Below, in pieces: positions 1 to 9,736 of a stretch of DNA of 64,000 bases. The notes beneath the pieces are model-generated. The model saw only the letters and a program-made list of their open reading frames with translations, searched no databases and had not been told where the DNA came from. Location of the stretch: the NCBI GenBank assembly GCA_963793845.1, contig CAWCBG010000014.1:1-64000 (forward strand), in the 5' to 3' direction. The stretch's first letter is position 1. Each line of letters opens with the position of its first letter. Made by a program: the position numbers and the translations under genes. Source of the stretch: CAWCBG01 sp963793845. GTDB lineage: Bacteria > Acidobacteriota > Terriglobia > Terriglobales > Acidobacteriaceae.

Positions 1-70
1 CGGCCTGCTCTACCCAAAGAGAAACCGATTGTCCCCTCCAAATCCTGAGGCACTTCCCACCTCCAAAATT

Positions 71-161
71 GTCATTACGAGCGCCGTCCTTTGGCGCGAG
101 GAATCGGCTCTTCTGCAGCGGCAGGCAAACAGCAGATCCCTCGCTGCGCTCGTGATGACAA
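71..161. repeat. REP-like palindromic repeat, family A copy 1
   Basis: The element starts with GTCATTACGAGCG and ends with CGCTCGTGATGAC, which are imperfect inverted copies of each other. Just inside the right end is the conserved block AGCAGATCCCTCGCTGCGCT. The same right half occurs near 18201-18236 and 19677-19710. It looks like a non-coding mobile palindromic element of about 90 bp. Confidence 0.75.
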
Positions 162-243
162 GACAGGAAGGGCTTGCTGGAAGGCCCTAGCCGTATTAAC
201 TGATCACTAATTTTCCCCGCGGCCTCAAGTGTCGGAACCGTGG

Positions 244-372
244 CCCGAAATCTATGTCCGATAACGAGCACCCTCCCCCCTCCCCTATTCACTGGAATCA
301 ACAACTTGGCAAAAAATTCCCGGCAAAATCTTGAGCCCCAGAGGTTTATAGGTAAATTCTTATGCCGCAGGG
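244..372. repeat. Interspersed repeat, family B copy 1
   Basis: The segment begins with TGTCCGATAACGA about 10 bases in, continues through AAAAATTCCCG and CAAAAT, and ends with GCCGCAGGGACTTATG. The same order of blocks occurs at about 30085-30213 with scattered substitutions, and a short relic of the start block lies near 13379-13400. It is non-coding and is AT-richer than its surroundings. Confidence 0.65.
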
Positions 373-787
373 ACTTATGCCGCTGAAATCGGTGTCGCCA
401 GCTCTATTTCGGGAAAAATCGCCAGAAGCCGGTTATCCAGACTGCCAATAGAAGGTGCTGGTTCGGAGTCGCCTGCGGAGCCGATCAGACCAAGGGCTGA
501 GCCTAGCGGGACCGCCTCGCGATACCTGTCAAAGAGCTCCAAATGGCGCGCACAACTGGGTGCGCTCGCCGAAGACACACAAATACTCCGTCCTCATGGT
601 CAGTGATAACGCGGCCGAGTGTCCAGAGGGAAGTACGACGGTCACAGGTGATTGTGACAAGGAGTCAGATGCTCCCGCCGGCGCTCGTAGCAATTCTCTA
701 GCTATCAGCAGCAGGTGGGACGCCTGGCTGGCTGGATGGCGGATGGGGATTCAGCCGGCATCCTCCGAGTAGCCGTAACCGAGGGGC

Positions 788-3377
788 TCACGGCCACTTC
801 ACGGTGAGCGCGTAAATCTCCTGCGTGCCGATATCGCGGGTGAAGACAGGGGAGCCGTCGGCGGCCACGCTGATTTGGGTATTCCCGTCCGGGCCCAGCG
901 CGCGGGGCAGGTCCTTCAAGCTGGTGATGGCTTCGACTTTGTGATCGGCGAGCCGCACGCGCAAGACCTGCGGTTCTGCGCCGCCGGTGGTGTAGTACAC
1001 ATATTTGAAATCCGGCGCATGGGCCCAGTTCGACGACACTTCCGGGTATCGGACCCGGCACCAAGTCGGACCATTTCTGGGTTTTGAAATCGAAGACCAC
1101 AAGCTTGGTACGGTCGTTGGATGCGGCGACCAACAGATCATCCGCAACCCACTGCACGCCGGTGAGCCCGTCGGTTTCAGGCAGGAAGGAACGGTTTCCT
1201 GTGGCCAGATCGTAAATCTGGAACTACTGGTATGCGTGCGTTCATTGTAATCGGCGAAAACCACCCGGTTCCCGTCTGGGGACCAACTTGCAGCCCATGA
1301 CCGAGTGTCCGCAATTCTCCGCGGCGCCCCTCCATCCATGCTGATCACATTGATCTCACCCATGCCGTTACCGTACGTGACCTGCTTTCCATCCGGGGAA
1401 ATGAACGAAAAGGACACCTTGGCGGGGGGATCAGTAAGCTGCAAACGATCCGTTCCATCGGCACGACTGCGCCACAAGGTGTGATCCGGGTAGGAGGCGT
1501 AGGCAACCCAATTCCCGTCACTGGAGAAGGTGGGATTGAAAGCCGAGATGCCGGCGAGTATGGGAACGAACTGCTTCGAATTCATGTCATAACGGACGAG
1601 TTCACCGCGCTGCTTGGTACCAATAGCGAAGATCTGCTTTCCGTCCCTGCTCGGCTTCGCGCCCGCGTAGGATAGAGGTCCGTTGGTGAGTTGAACCGGC
1701 GGATGCGCGCGTTGCAGAAACCCGGCCTGGACTTCTGCCGCCCAAAGATCCACCCGGCCATGGCTGCGATCCTCAAAGACAATGTACCTGCTGTCCGGGG
1801 TCCATCGGGCACAGCAGACGCCCCGTCGTTCGCTACTGTCCACGATTGCACGCTGGCCTGAACCGTCTATGTTGGAGATCACAATGGATTTGCCCGGAGC
1901 CGCCCCATTAATCGTGAAAACCATGCGCTTGTTATCTGGAGAAATATTGGGTCCCCAAATCTGTCCATCAGCACTGAGTAGCTTGCGAGGGTTCGCGCCA
2001 TCATGGTCGGCAAGGTAGAGAACCCCATCTCGAGAGAAGAGGATGCGCCCTTCTGGCGCAAAGCTTGCATCAAGAGCATGGATATCTCCGATGGCGCCGT
2101 ACTTCTCCTGTGGGTAACGGTATCGTCCGCAAAGGAAGCAGGCCAGGCCCGGTGAACGGTCCGGCTAATGCCAGCAGAGAAGCCCCTTCCTGGCTCAGAC
2201 CGACGATGATTGGCGCCTCAAGCCTAACGGGAACAATGGCCGTGGGGCCGCCGATGACCGCGACTTGAGCAATCTTAAGACTGAAGTTCGTGCCCTCGTT
2301 GAAGTAAACTCGCGACCCGTCGGTCAGTAGATTGTCATAGATCCACTTTGGTTCGCCGTCATCCGTGAGCTGGGTTACGGCTTCCACGACCGGAACTGGC
2401 GGGGGCTGCCGCAACCAAGAAGCAACAGCTACGACGATGGTGATAGCGACGGCCGCTGCAGCGAGCCAGATCCACTTTTTGTTCGACATCGGTTGGTTCA
2501 GGGCAGTGATGGCCGAACTGCTCGAATCAGAGAGAGATTCCAGCGCGAACTCCAGATCCGACGCGTGCTGAAGCCGCTGCGTCGGATTCTTGGCGAGGCA
2601 GCGGTTCACAATCCTCTGCAACCCAGGGGGAACGCTCGCGGCAACCTGCGAAACCGCCGGCGGATCTTCGTGCAAGATCGCGGTCATGGTCTCCGCCGAA
2701 GTCGCCTTCTGGAACGCACGTTTTCCAGTGAGCATTTCATAGAGAACCACGCCGAAGGCAAAAATGTCGCTGCGCGCGTCAGCGGCCTCTCCACGAACCT
2801 GCTCGGGCGACATGTAGCCCACTGTCCCCAGCACACGACCCGGATCGGTCGGTTCCCGGAGTGTGACGGTCTTACCGTCGGCGCTCGCGGCCTGGGCCTG
2901 CGCGAGTTTGGCTAGTCCAAAATCAAGGATCTTTACTCGTCCCTCTTTGGTTATGAAGAGGTTGTCCGGCTTGAGATCGCGGTGGATGATGCCGGCATCG
3001 TGAGCGGCAGCTAATCCGCGGGCAATGTCTATGCCGTGGTCCAGCACCTCCCGCAGTCGCAGGGGCCCGCGGTGGAGGCGGTCGCGCAGGGTTTCACCCT
3101 GCAGCAATTCGGTCACGATGTATGGCGAGCCGTCGTATTGGCCGACATGAAAAATCGAGACAATGTTGGGATGGTTCAGCGCGGCAGTGGCCTGGGCTTC
3201 CAGCTCAAATCGTCGGAGACGCTCAGGATCGCGCGACCAGTAGTCAGGCAAGACCTTGATGGCCACATCACGTTTCAGCACAGTGTCGCGGGCGCGATAC
3301 ACCTCGCCCATTCCGCCCGCGCCCAGTGGGCCGTGGATTTCGAAGGCTCCCAGCCGGGCTCCCGTGACCAGTGGCAT
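788..3377 (-). pseudogene. Ser/Thr protein kinase fused to TolB-like propeller, frameshifted
   Basis: The first 435 codons are an intact PknB-type kinase: Gly-rich loop GPLGAGGMGEVY at residues 16-27, VAIK lysine, catalytic HRDLKPDN, DFG, and an SPEQ activation segment. A single membrane helix follows near residues 302-322, then the start of an extracytoplasmic beta-propeller. The reading frame then breaks. One extra base near 2093-2098 moves the propeller (DGSGQ, SPDG repeats) into the frame covering 1924 to about 1232. A second shift near 1217-1230 puts it in the frame reading QIYDLATGNRSFLPETDG, and a third near 1041-1062 returns it to the frame ending DIGTQEIYALTVKWP. Joined, the product would be about 860 residues, the usual size for this acidobacterial receptor-kinase type. 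It starts 60 bases after the DyP gene on the same strand. It is either a recent pseudogene or three sequencing errors. Confidence 0.8.
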
Positions 3378-3437
3378 ATGCGCGGATTATACCGCCCGGA
3401 AATGTCATCAGAGTGGAATCCGGCATCAGAGGGACGG

Positions 3438-4352
3438 TCAGGTTCTCGCCGCTTCCAGTACCACGCCATCATCGGGCTGTCGCAGGCACTCGGCTGCGGG
3501 GACGAAGTAGTAGGAGCCGCTGATGGGCCGGGTGTACCGAGTGAGCGCGTCGCGCACGCCGGTGGTGCGGCCCGCCATGCTCTCCAGCATGGTTGAGAGG
3601 CGTCGCTGGTCGGCGCTGAAGCCTACGAACATGGTGCCGTGATCGGTCACCGTCCCATACGGCATGTTGCGCCGGAAGATCTTTCCGAACTTATCCTGGT
3701 CGGTGCTGGCAACATGCGAATCCGCAGGCTTGTCCTCAAGCTCGACGCTGTCCAGCTTCTTCCGGCCGATCACCTGCTCCTGGGTGGCGTCATCCAGCGC
3801 CTCCCACTTCGCCCGGTCGTGTGGCCACTTCTGCAGCAGCAGGATTGATCCAGCCGCACCGGGAGTTCCTTCCGGGATCAGCGCTATTTCGGGCGCATCG
3901 ATCAGGCTGGGATTCTCACTGCCGTCGATGAAACCGGTAAGGTCGCGATCGTGACGATAGGGCCAACTCGAGGTTTCGTCGGCCACCGACGCCAATCCCT
4001 TCAGCTCGTCAATGGCCTGATGCGAGACGTCAAAGATTACGTCATAGGCGCTGCCGGAGAGCCATAGCACCGCATCGTGCTGGGTGGCCGGCATCACAAA
4101 GCCATCGACACCTTCCAGGTTCTCATTGAAGCCCTGCACCCCAGCAGGCGTGTCGTCCGGCGCGACTTCGCTCCACAGTTCGGGCCTGAAGCCCACCACC
4201 AGGTTGACTCCGCCAATGGTCGTCCGCGGCTCGCGGAACGACGAGATCGCGGCCACCAGGTCGCGGCGGTTTTGGCCCTTCAACACGTCGAATTCCAGGT
4301 AGGCGTGCGACGAGGTTCCCAGAGCGAAGATGCCGGCTTGCGCAGTTCTCAT
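3438..4352 (-). CDS. DyP-type heme peroxidase
   Basis: This 304-residue protein is a dye-decolorizing peroxidase, which uses heme and H2O2 to oxidise organic substrates. The family motif GFIDGSENP is at residues 140-148 and supplies the catalytic distal aspartate. The proximal heme histidine is probably the one in DSHVAS near residue 213, and the distal arginine lies in IFRRNMPYG near residue 228. There is no signal peptide, and the length and motifs resemble the cytosolic YfeX-like group rather than the Tat-exported EfeB group. The kinase-propeller gene follows 60 bases downstream on the same strand; no encapsulin gene is nearby. Family is secure, substrate unknown. Confidence 0.9.
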   Translation of the reverse strand: MRTAQAGIFALGTSSHAYLEFDVLKGQNRRDLVAAISSFREPRTTIGGVNLVVGFRPELWSEVAPDDTPAGVQGFNENLEGVDGFVMPATQHDAVLWLSGSAYDVIFDVSHQAIDELKGLASVADETSSWPYRHDRDLTGFIDGSENPSLIDAPEIALIPEGTPGAAGSILLLQKWPHDRAKWEALDDATQEQVIGRKKLDSVELEDKPADSHVASTDQDKFGKIFRRNMPYGTVTDHGTMFVGFSADQRRLSTMLESMAGRTTGVRDALTRYTRPISGSYYFVPAAECLRQPDDGVVLEAART

Positions 4353-4457
4353 GGAATCACATTAACAAGACCTCCACATGCTGAACAATTGGTTTCGCGA
4401 GGAGGTCGAACTCGCGGGCGGATACCGCCAAGTAACCCGAGGATTTACACTGTATTG

Positions 4458-6593
4458 ATGATGAATCTTCTTATTTTTGCTGCTGCCATCATGATTGGAC
4501 TAAGCACTCCGCCTGCACAGACTGCCACCGCCGAGTTTGGCCCCGACAATCCTTTCTACGCGCCCAGCACTCTGCCGTTTCATGCGCCTCCGTTCGACAA
4601 GATCAAGGACACGGACTACCAGCCGGCGATGGAAGCCGGCATGGCGGAGCAGCGCAAGGAAATGGACGCGATCGCGGACGATCCCGCACCGCCGACCTTC
4701 GAAAATACTTTCGTCGCCATGGAAAAGAGTGGCCAGTTGTTGCGGCGGGTACAACATGCCTTTTTTGCGGTCAGCGCCGCCAACACTAATCCGACGCTGC
4801 AGAAGGTGAGGTCGATCGAGGCGCCCAAGCTGGCAGCGCACCAGGATGCCATATTCCTGGATGCCAAGCTGTTTCAGCGAGTCGAAACGATTTACAACGA
4901 GCGCGCTTCGCTCAAGCTCGATCCCGAATCGTTGCGCCTGGTAGAGCATGACTACAAGGAGTTCGTGCATGCTGGAGCCAAGCTGAACGACGCTGACAAG
5001 GCCCAGCTCAAGAAGCTCAATGAGGAGCTGGCAACACTGTCCAACGCCTTCAATACCAAGCTGCTGGCGGCGACGAAAGACGCCGCCTACAAGACCACGG
5101 ACAAAGACGCGCTGGCCGGCCTGAGCGACGCTCACATCAGCGCGGCTGCCGCGGCCGCGAAGAACCGCAAGGTCGAGGGGTACGTCATTCCGCTGCAGAA
5201 CACGACGCAGCAGCCTGACCTGGTCTCGCTGACCAATCGCTCTACCCGCGAGGCCTTGTTCAACGACTCGTGGAACCGAGCGGAACGCGGCGATGCCAAC
5301 GACACCCGTGACACCATTGCGCACATCGCAAAGTTACGCGCCGAGAAGGCCAAGCTGCTGGGATTCCCTGACTTTGCCGCCTGGAAGCTGGAAGACCAGA
5401 TGGCCAAGACTCCGCAAGCGGCGCTGAAGTTTATGGATGAACTGGTACCGGCGTCCACCGCCAAAGCTGCTAGCGAGGCTCAGGACATCCAAGCCCTCAT
5501 CGACGAGCAGAAAGGCGGTTTCAAGCTCCAGCCCTGGGACTGGGACTTCTACTCCGAGCAGGTGCGCAAGGCCAAGTACGATCTGGACGAGGAGCAGGTC
5601 AAACCGTATTTCGAGCTCAACAATGTGCTCGAGAATGGTGTGTTCTACGCTGCCAACCAGCTTTACGGAATCACCTTCAATGAGCGCAAGGACATTCCGG
5701 TGTATGCCCCGGGTGTGCGCGTGTTCGAGGTGTTCAACGCCGACGGTAGTTCGTTGGCGCTCTTCTATTGTGACTACTTCAAGCGCGACAACAAGCAGGG
5801 CGGCGCGTGGATGAATGAGTTTGTCGAGCAGTCCAAACTGCTGGGCACCAAGCCGGTGGTCAGCAACGTTGCCAATTTCGCTCCGCCTGCGCCGGGCGAG
5901 GCGGCCCTGATAACCGCCGACGATGTCAGCACGATGTTTCACGAGTTCGGTCACGCGCTCCACGGCATGTTTGCCGACACCGAATATCCCAGCCTCTCCG
6001 GCACCTCGACTGCGCGCGACTTTGTAGAGTTTCCCTCGCAGTTCAACGAACACTGGGCGACTTACCCGACGGTCTTCCAGCATTACGCCAAGCACTATAA
6101 GACTGGTGCGCCTATGCCGGCTGAACTGGTAGCGAAGATCGAAAAGTCGCGCACCTTCAACAAGGGCTACGACACCACCGAGCTGCTGGCCGCGGCCGAG
6201 CTGGACATGCAGTGGCACACACTTCCGGCGAGCGCTCCGCTGCAGAATCCCGATACCTTCGAGACTCAGGCGCTGGAGAAGACCCATCTTCTTATCAGCT
6301 ACGTGCCGCCCCGTTACCGTTCCAGCTACTTCGCTCACATCTGGGCGAGTGGTTATTCCGCCGGCTATTACGCCTACCTGTGGACCCAGATGCTCGACGA
6401 CGATGCTTATCAGTGGTTCGAGGAGAACGGCGGATTGACCCGCGCCAACGGCGACCGCTTCCGCCAGATGGTGCTGTCACGCGGCAATACTGAGGACCTC
6501 GGCAAGATGTATGCGGCGTGGCGCGGATCGCAGCCTAAGATCGGGCCCATGCTGAAAGACCTCGGACTGGTGCCAGAAGGGAAGACGAAGTAA
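4458..6593 (+). CDS. dcp: Peptidyl-dipeptidase, M3 family (Dcp-like), exported
   Basis: This zinc metallopeptidase of 711 residues releases dipeptides from the C-termini of peptides. The zinc site HEFGHALHGMF is at about residues 494-504, followed by the third-ligand region SGTSTARDFVEFPSQ, as in Dcp and oligopeptidase A. I start it at the ATG at 4458 because the next 22 residues form a signal peptide (MMNLLIFAAAIMIGLSTPPA). The frame stays open further upstream, but that part overlaps the 5' end of the divergent DyP gene and has no signal. A hairpin lies just after the stop. It probably acts in the periplasm on imported or cell-wall-derived peptides. Confidence 0.93.
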   Translation: MMNLLIFAAAIMIGLSTPPAQTATAEFGPDNPFYAPSTLPFHAPPFDKIKDTDYQPAMEAGMAEQRKEMDAIADDPAPPTFENTFVAMEKSGQLLRRVQHAFFAVSAANTNPTLQKVRSIEAPKLAAHQDAIFLDAKLFQRVETIYNERASLKLDPESLRLVEHDYKEFVHAGAKLNDADKAQLKKLNEELATLSNAFNTKLLAATKDAAYKTTDKDALAGLSDAHISAAAAAAKNRKVEGYVIPLQNTTQQPDLVSLTNRSTREALFNDSWNRAERGDANDTRDTIAHIAKLRAEKAKLLGFPDFAAWKLEDQMAKTPQAALKFMDELVPASTAKAASEAQDIQALIDEQKGGFKLQPWDWDFYSEQVRKAKYDLDEEQVKPYFELNNVLENGVFYAANQLYGITFNERKDIPVYAPGVRVFEVFNADGSSLALFYCDYFKRDNKQGGAWMNEFVEQSKLLGTKPVVSNVANFAPPAPGEAALITADDVSTMFHEFGHALHGMFADTEYPSLSGTSTARDFVEFPSQFNEHWATYPTVFQHYAKHYKTGAPMPAELVAKIEKSRTFNKGYDTTELLAAAELDMQWHTLPASAPLQNPDTFETQALEKTHLLISYVPPRYRSSYFAHIWASGYSAGYYAYLWTQMLDDDAYQWFEENGGLTRANGDRFRQMVLSRGNTEDLGKMYAAWRGSQPKIGPMLKDLGLVPEGKTK

Positions 6594-6601
6594 CAAACCA
6601 G

Positions 6602-6682
6602 AAAGGGACAGGCAAAATGCAGGTCCCTTGACTCGAATCGTGCGGGCGTCAGGCGAAAACCATACCTGACGCTTCACGCACG
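6602..6682 (+). terminator. Paired hairpins after dcp
   Basis: Two adjacent inverted repeats lie 10-90 bases after the dcp stop. The first has 7-bp arms (AAGGGAC/GTCCCTT). The second has split arms (CGTGCG plus CGTCAGG against CCTGACG plus CGCACG). Neither has a clear T-run, so they may end transcription weakly or stabilise the mRNA 3' end. The second resembles an intergenic palindromic element. Confidence 0.45.
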
Positions 6683-6803
6683 ATCCTCCCTCGGGATGAC
6701 AAACGTTGAAGCTTGGGGACGTAACCAAGCTGAGCTCGAATCGCCCGCTCGTCTACAACTTTCGCTCTTTGCCCCTGTCGCAATCCCTGATATTCTTGGC
6801 TGT

Positions 6804-6833
6804 TTGACCCTCCTTTCGGAGGCGTGTTATAAA
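6804..6833 (+). promoter_or_regulatory. Sigma70-like promoter for hppA with palindromic spacer
   Basis: TTGACC at 6804-6809 and TATAAA at 6828-6833 are separated by 18 bases, a near-consensus vegetative promoter. The spacer contains CCTCC-TTTC-GGAGG, a short palindrome where a repressor could bind. The leader to the chosen hppA start would be about 300 bases. Confidence 0.6.
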
Positions 6834-7139
6834 AACTCGCCCTTTGTGCCGGACTTCCTGGGAAGGCGGCGCGCCCAGGGGCGATTGACGAGTTTCCCGA
6901 CGCGGCCAAACCTCAACACTTCTGTCTTGAAGTGGAAGCGTGTTTCCGGGATTTCAGCAGGTTTCAACATGGTTTTGAGTCGCGCTCTGCCAAGACGCAA
7001 CGGAGAACCTCGCACGACCCTGTCCTGCTGTGCAGTAATCGATCCTATGGCAACGGCCGGGGCGCTCCGATGCGCCGCGGGAAAAACTAACGAACCGTCA
7101 TTCTATGGGGGCACCCGCGCTGCCCTCTGGAGGAATCTT

Positions 7140-9620
7140 ATGTACACCTGCCTCGCCGCACTGCGGCGGACCGCCATAACTCGTTCCACCAAGCGCTGGG
7201 CTACGATGCTCAGCGCAACTCTGACGCTCTTGATGCTGAGCGCTTCAGCCGCCCTGGCGCAACCTACATCCGAAGCCGGCGGAGAAGCCAGCCTGCGACT
7301 GCCCGACCTGTCGAAGGGGTTCTTTTTTAACGGCGCCATCGACGGCCACAAGCTGCTACTGATCGGCCTGCTGTTCTGCTTCTTCGGGTTGATGTTCGGG
7401 CTGGCAATTTACATGCAGCTCAAGAACCTGCCGGTTCATCGCGCCATGCTGGAGATCTCTGAGCTGATCTACGAGACCTGCAAGACCTATCTGGTCACAC
7501 AGGGCAAATTCATCATGATCCTGTGGGCGTTCATCGGCGCGATTATCGTGCTGTACTTCGGCGTGCTGCAACACTTCCCGCTGGAACGCGTCATCATCAT
7601 TATTCTGTTCAGCCTGATCGGCATTGGCGGCAGCTACGGCGTGGCCTGGTTCGGCATCCGGGTCAACACCTTCGCCAACTCGCGCACCGCATTTGCCGGG
7701 CTGCGCGGCAAGCCTTATCCGATCTATGCCATTCCGCTGAAGGCCGGCATGAGCATCGGCATGATGCTGATCAGCGTGGAACTGCTGATCATGCTGTGCA
7801 TTCTGCTCTTTGTCCCCGGGGACTACGCCGGACAGTGCTTCATCGGATTCGCCATTGGTGAGTCGCTGGGCGCGGCTGCGCTGCGTATTGCCGGCGGCAT
7901 CTTCACCAAGATCGCCGATATCGGCTCCGATCTGATGAAGATCGTCTTCAAGATCAAGGAAGACGATGCGCGCAACCCCGGCGTTATCGCCGACTGCACG
8001 GGCGACAATGCCGGTGATTCGGTCGGCCCCAGCGCTGACGGCTTCGAAACCTATGGTGTGACCGGCGTCGCGCTGATCACGTTTATCCTGCTGGGCGTCA
8101 AGGATCCGATGGTTCAGGTGCAATTGCTGGTGTGGATCTTCGTCATGCGCATCATGATGCTGGTCTCCAGCACGGCGGCCTACTTCCTGAATGAAGCGGT
8201 AGCCAAGGCGCGTTACGGCAACAGCGACAACATGAATTTCGAGGCCCCGCTCACCTCGCTGGTGTGGCTGACCTCGATCATCTCCATCGTTCTGACCTAT
8301 ATCGTTTCGTACCTGATCATCCCCGACTTGGGGAACGACGCTACGCAATGGTGGAAGCTGGCGACCATCATCTCCTGCGGAACGCTGGCAGGAGCCGTCA
8401 TCCCCGAACTGGTGAAGGTGTTCACCTCGGTGACGTCAGGACACGTGAAGGAAGTGGTGACCTCGGCGGAAGAGGGCGGCGCGTCACTCGATATTCTCTC
8501 GGGACTGGTGGCTGGGAACTTCTCCTGCTACTACCTGGGCTTCACCATGGTCCTCCTGATGAGCATCGGCTACTACGTCAGCACCTTCGGCTTGGGGTTG
8601 CTGATGCTGGCTCCGGCCGTGTTCGCCTTCGGCCTGGTTGCCTTCGGCTTCCTGGGCATGGGTCCGGTAACCATCGCGGTCGACTCCTATGGCCCGGTTA
8701 CGGACAACGCGCAGTCGGTGTATGAACTGTCACTGATTGAGGCGATTCCGAACATTCAGGGCGAGCTGAAGAAAGACTACAACATCGACGTGAACTTCGA
8801 GCGTGCCAAGCATCTGCTGGAAGAGAACGATGGCGCGGGTAACACCTTCAAAGCCACGGCTAAGCCAGTGCTGATCGGAACTGCCGTCGTCGGCGCAACC
8901 ACGATGATCTTCTCCATCATCATGGCATTGACCCAAGGGTTGACTGAGAACGTGGGTAAGCTCTCGCTGCTGCACGCTCCGTTTGTGCTGGGCCTGATCA
9001 GCGGAGGCGCCATCATCTATTGGTTCACCGGTGCTTCCATGCAGGCAGTAACCACAGGCGCTTATCGCGCAGTCGAGTTCATCAAGGCCAACATTAAACT
9101 GGAAGGCGTAGAGAAGGCCTCGGTGGCGGACAGCAAGAAGGTCGTGGAAATCTGCACAAAATATGCGCAGAAAGGCATGTTTAACATCTTCCTCGCGGTG
9201 TTCTTCGTTACCCTGTCGTTCGCCTTCGTGGAGCCGTTCTTCTTTATCGGCTACCTGATCGCGATCGCCATTTCCGGCTTGTATCAGGCGATGTTTATGG
9301 CCAACGCCGGCGGCGCATGGGACAACGCCAAGAAGATCGTTGAAGTGGAGCTGCACCAGAAGGGCACGCCGCTGCATGATGCAACCGTGGTGGGCGACAC
9401 CGTGGGCGATCCCTTCAAGGACACGTCGTCGGTGGCTATGAATCCGATCATCAAGTTCACTACGCTGTTTGGATTGCTGGCAGTCGAACTGGCGGTACAG
9501 TTGACGGCCACCAGCGGATCGGGCTTCGCGCACATTCTGGCAGTCGTCTTCTTCGCGATCTCGTTCGTATTCGTGTACAGGTCGTTCTACGGAATGCGGA
9601 TTGTGAAAGCGCAAGCGTAG
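7140..9620 (+). CDS. hppA: Membrane H+-translocating pyrophosphatase, K+-independent type
   Basis: This integral membrane pump couples PPi hydrolysis to proton export. The start at 7140 is chosen because GGAGGA lies 7 bases upstream and the N-terminus then resembles a signal segment (LSASAALAQ). The open frame extends to 6696 but overlaps the promoter. The 826-residue product has many hydrophobic segments, consistent with the roughly 16-helix family. The PPi/Mg-binding block DCTGDNAGDSVG is near residue 285. GNTFKATAKP, near residue 567, has lysine at the position that is alanine in K+-dependent enzymes, so the potassium-independent class is predicted. A rho-independent terminator follows 24 bases after the stop, so it is probably transcribed alone. 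Confidence 0.93.
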   Translation: MYTCLAALRRTAITRSTKRWATMLSATLTLLMLSASAALAQPTSEAGGEASLRLPDLSKGFFFNGAIDGHKLLLIGLLFCFFGLMFGLAIYMQLKNLPVHRAMLEISELIYETCKTYLVTQGKFIMILWAFIGAIIVLYFGVLQHFPLERVIIIILFSLIGIGGSYGVAWFGIRVNTFANSRTAFAGLRGKPYPIYAIPLKAGMSIGMMLISVELLIMLCILLFVPGDYAGQCFIGFAIGESLGAAALRIAGGIFTKIADIGSDLMKIVFKIKEDDARNPGVIADCTGDNAGDSVGPSADGFETYGVTGVALITFILLGVKDPMVQVQLLVWIFVMRIMMLVSSTAAYFLNEAVAKARYGNSDNMNFEAPLTSLVWLTSIISIVLTYIVSYLIIPDLGNDATQWWKLATIISCGTLAGAVIPELVKVFTSVTSGHVKEVVTSAEEGGASLDILSGLVAGNFSCYYLGFTMVLLMSIGYYVSTFGLGLLMLAPAVFAFGLVAFGFLGMGPVTIAVDSYGPVTDNAQSVYELSLIEAIPNIQGELKKDYNIDVNFERAKHLLEENDGAGNTFKATAKPVLIGTAVVGATTMIFSIIMALTQGLTENVGKLSLLHAPFVLGLISGGAIIYWFTGASMQAVTTGAYRAVEFIKANIKLEGVEKASVADSKKVVEICTKYAQKGMFNIFLAVFFVTLSFAFVEPFFFIGYLIAIAISGLYQAMFMANAGGAWDNAKKIVEVELHQKGTPLHDATVVGDTVGDPFKDTSSVAMNPIIKFTTLFGLLAVELAVQLTATSGSGFAHILAVVFFAISFVFVYRSFYGMRIVKAQA

Positions 9621-9643
9621 TTCGAATTTCCGAGGGCGAAGGC

Positions 9644-9673
9644 AAAGCGCCATCCGCAAGGGTGGCGCTTTTT
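9644..9673 (+). terminator. Rho-independent terminator after hppA
   Basis: AAAGCGCCATCC pairs with GGGTGGCGCTTT across a GCAA loop, with a T-run at the 3' side. The stem is almost the same as that of the terminator after the next gene (11701-11727). Confidence 0.85.
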
Positions 9674-9736
9674 GGGTTCTATCCTCTGTGGCAATCGGCT
9701 GGTGTAAAGTATTGTCCGGGATTCCGGAGGCTTGGT

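Larger units (their letters stand above)
1..787. other. Gene-free region with two repeat types
   Basis: No convincing gene is present; the short open frames here have no recognisable protein features. Two repeat elements are described separately: a REP-like element near 71-161 and a longer AT-richer repeat near 244-372 that recurs at about 30085-30213. The stretch from about 400 to 787 holds nothing I recognise. It lies downstream of the broken kinase-propeller gene, which ends at 788 on the minus strand. Confidence 0.6.
6594..7139. other. Long leader region upstream of hppA
   Basis: This 546-base gap holds two hairpins just after dcp. One pairs AAGGGAC with GTCCCTT at 6603-6628; the other pairs CGTGCG..CGTCAGG with CCTGACG..CGCACG at 6639-6682. 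A sigma70-like promoter follows at 6804-6833, and then an apparent 5' leader of about 300 bases. The hppA frame is open through part of this region, but no protein features are seen before 7140. Confidence 0.6.

Noticed and set aside
375..772. Short open frames on both strands near the window start
   Set aside because: No signal, domain or ribosome site; they overlap repeats and each other.
4500..5324. Long open frame on the minus strand inside dcp
   Set aside because: Antisense shadow of a well-defined peptidase gene in GC-rich DNA; no family motif.
6696..7139. N-terminal extension of hppA of 148 codons
   Set aside because: It overlaps a good promoter, shows no membrane or family features, and the start at 7140 has GGAGGA.
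9662..9736. Upstream ATG for the M61 gene
   Set aside because: It lies in the hppA terminator and lacks a ribosome site; the GTG at 9737 has GGAGG and opens a signal peptide.
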